DNA from: Akkermansia sp.
Lineage (GTDB): Bacteria; Verrucomicrobiota; Verrucomicrobiia; Verrucomicrobiales; Akkermansiaceae
Assembly: GCA_030523775.1 (NCBI GenBank)
Contig: JAUNHW010000001.1
Location: forward strand, 154,231 to 218,230
Direction of reading: 5' to 3'
DNA length: 64,000 nucleotides
The translations under genes and the position numbers were made by a program. Positions 63,759-64,000 of the stretch are shown one piece after another. Within the stretch, counting starts at the first letter, position 1. Each line of letters opens with the position of its first letter. The notes below the pieces were generated by a model that was not told the DNA's origin, ran no database searches, and saw nothing but the letters and a program-made list of their open reading frames with translations.

Positions 63759-64000
63759 ATGGAACCACCGCCCGACAACCTGTGGCTCGCGGAAATATGG
63801 ATGGAGCACCGCACGCGCCTGCTCAACCTGCTGGCCATGAAGATGCCGCCCGCGCTCAGCCGCCGCCTGAGCCCGGAGGACATGCTGCAGGAAACCTACC
63901 TGGCATGCGGCAAGCGCGTGGCGTTCCTGCGCGCGCAGCCGGAGGTGCCCATGTTCGTGAAACTGCGCATGATTGCCCTGCAAACGCTCACGGACCTGGA
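63759..64000 (+). CDS. RNA polymerase sigma factor, ECF-type (partial)
   Basis: The first 80 codons of a gene running off the window encode a helical domain with a region 2.1-2.2 like pattern: LNLLAMKMPPALSRRLSPED, then MLQETYLACGKRVAFL, and KLRMIALQTLTDL. That fits the ECF sigma factors of planctomycetes and verrucomicrobia. The DNA-binding part (region 4) is outside the window, so the group cannot be named. TACACG 6 nt before the ATG could be a -10, without a convincing -35. It follows gpsA after 51 nt. Confidence 0.6.
   Translation, partial: MEPPPDNLWLAEIWMEHRTRLLNLLAMKMPPALSRRLSPEDMLQETYLACGKRVAFLRAQPEVPMFVKLRMIALQTLTDL

Overview
The window is GC-rich, almost fully coding bacterial DNA from a diderm chromosome. 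It most resembles the Verrucomicrobiota, close to the Akkermansia type. The evidence is a fused LpxC-FabZ protein, a beta-helical passenger protein ending in a PEP-CTERM-like anchor, a large prepilin-like protein of the Verru_Chthon cassette A kind, a bacterial TMEM43 homologue, a full ADP-heptose route and LpxK for LPS, and a secreted GH20 hexosaminidase. The species assignment is inference. I saw no rRNA, tRNA, CRISPR array, intact insertion sequence or phage.

Layout. 1-6.4 kb: SlyB-like lipoprotein, TMEM43 homologue, a Sel1-repeat remnant and the giant prepilin-like protein. 6.4-15.6 kb: DUF5069-like pair, cmk-plsC-recF, a thioredoxin-like protein, recQ divergent from speA, and a secreted flavodoxin. 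15.7-18.9 kb: leftward operon lpxC/fabZ-mntP-sod-hdeD. 19-23 kb: GH20 hexosaminidase, a poorly defined small-ORF region, and a lone trpB. 23-29.4 kb: GT25 and GT10 glycosyltransferases, hldD, and hldE-gmhA-gmhB-GT9. 29.4-34.8 kb: RNase D, Nudix, mutL and the PEP-CTERM protein. 34.8-39.7 kb: mcsA-mcsB-clpC-DUF805. 39.7-42.2 kb: Fic protein with its own operator-like repeat, and a secreted FKBP. 42.4-47.1 kb: dnaE with an overlapping serpin-like gene. 47.1-52.8 kb: leftward htpG-Ser/Thr kinase, and alr. 53-58 kb: hisC, a 34-residue mS38-like gene, and a leftward hydrolase-OmpA-HAD operon. 58-64 kb: a candidate structured RNA, asnS-lpxK, two secreted proteins, plsY-gpsA, and the start of a sigma-factor gene.

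How the genes work together. Envelope biogenesis dominates: lipid A (LpxC, FabZ, LpxK), core heptose (HldE, GmhA, GmhB, HldD, GT9), glycan decoration (GT10, GT25), and phospholipid synthesis (PlsC, PlsY, GpsA). Proteostasis is the second theme (McsA/McsB/ClpC, HtpG, FKBP, serpin-like). DNA replication and repair is the third (DnaE, RecF, RecQ, MutL).

The most striking genome-wide signal is promoter placement. At about 17 genes a sigma-70-type promoter (-35, 16 or 17 nt, -10) lies so close to the start codon, with 6-14 nt between the -10 box and the ATG or GTG, that the transcripts should be leaderless or nearly so. Other points of interest are a McsB that seems to have lost kinase residues while ClpC keeps its phosphoarginine-sensing glutamates, a three-helix RNA candidate before asnS, a Fic protein with Gln in place of the catalytic His, and a MutL without the endonuclease motif.
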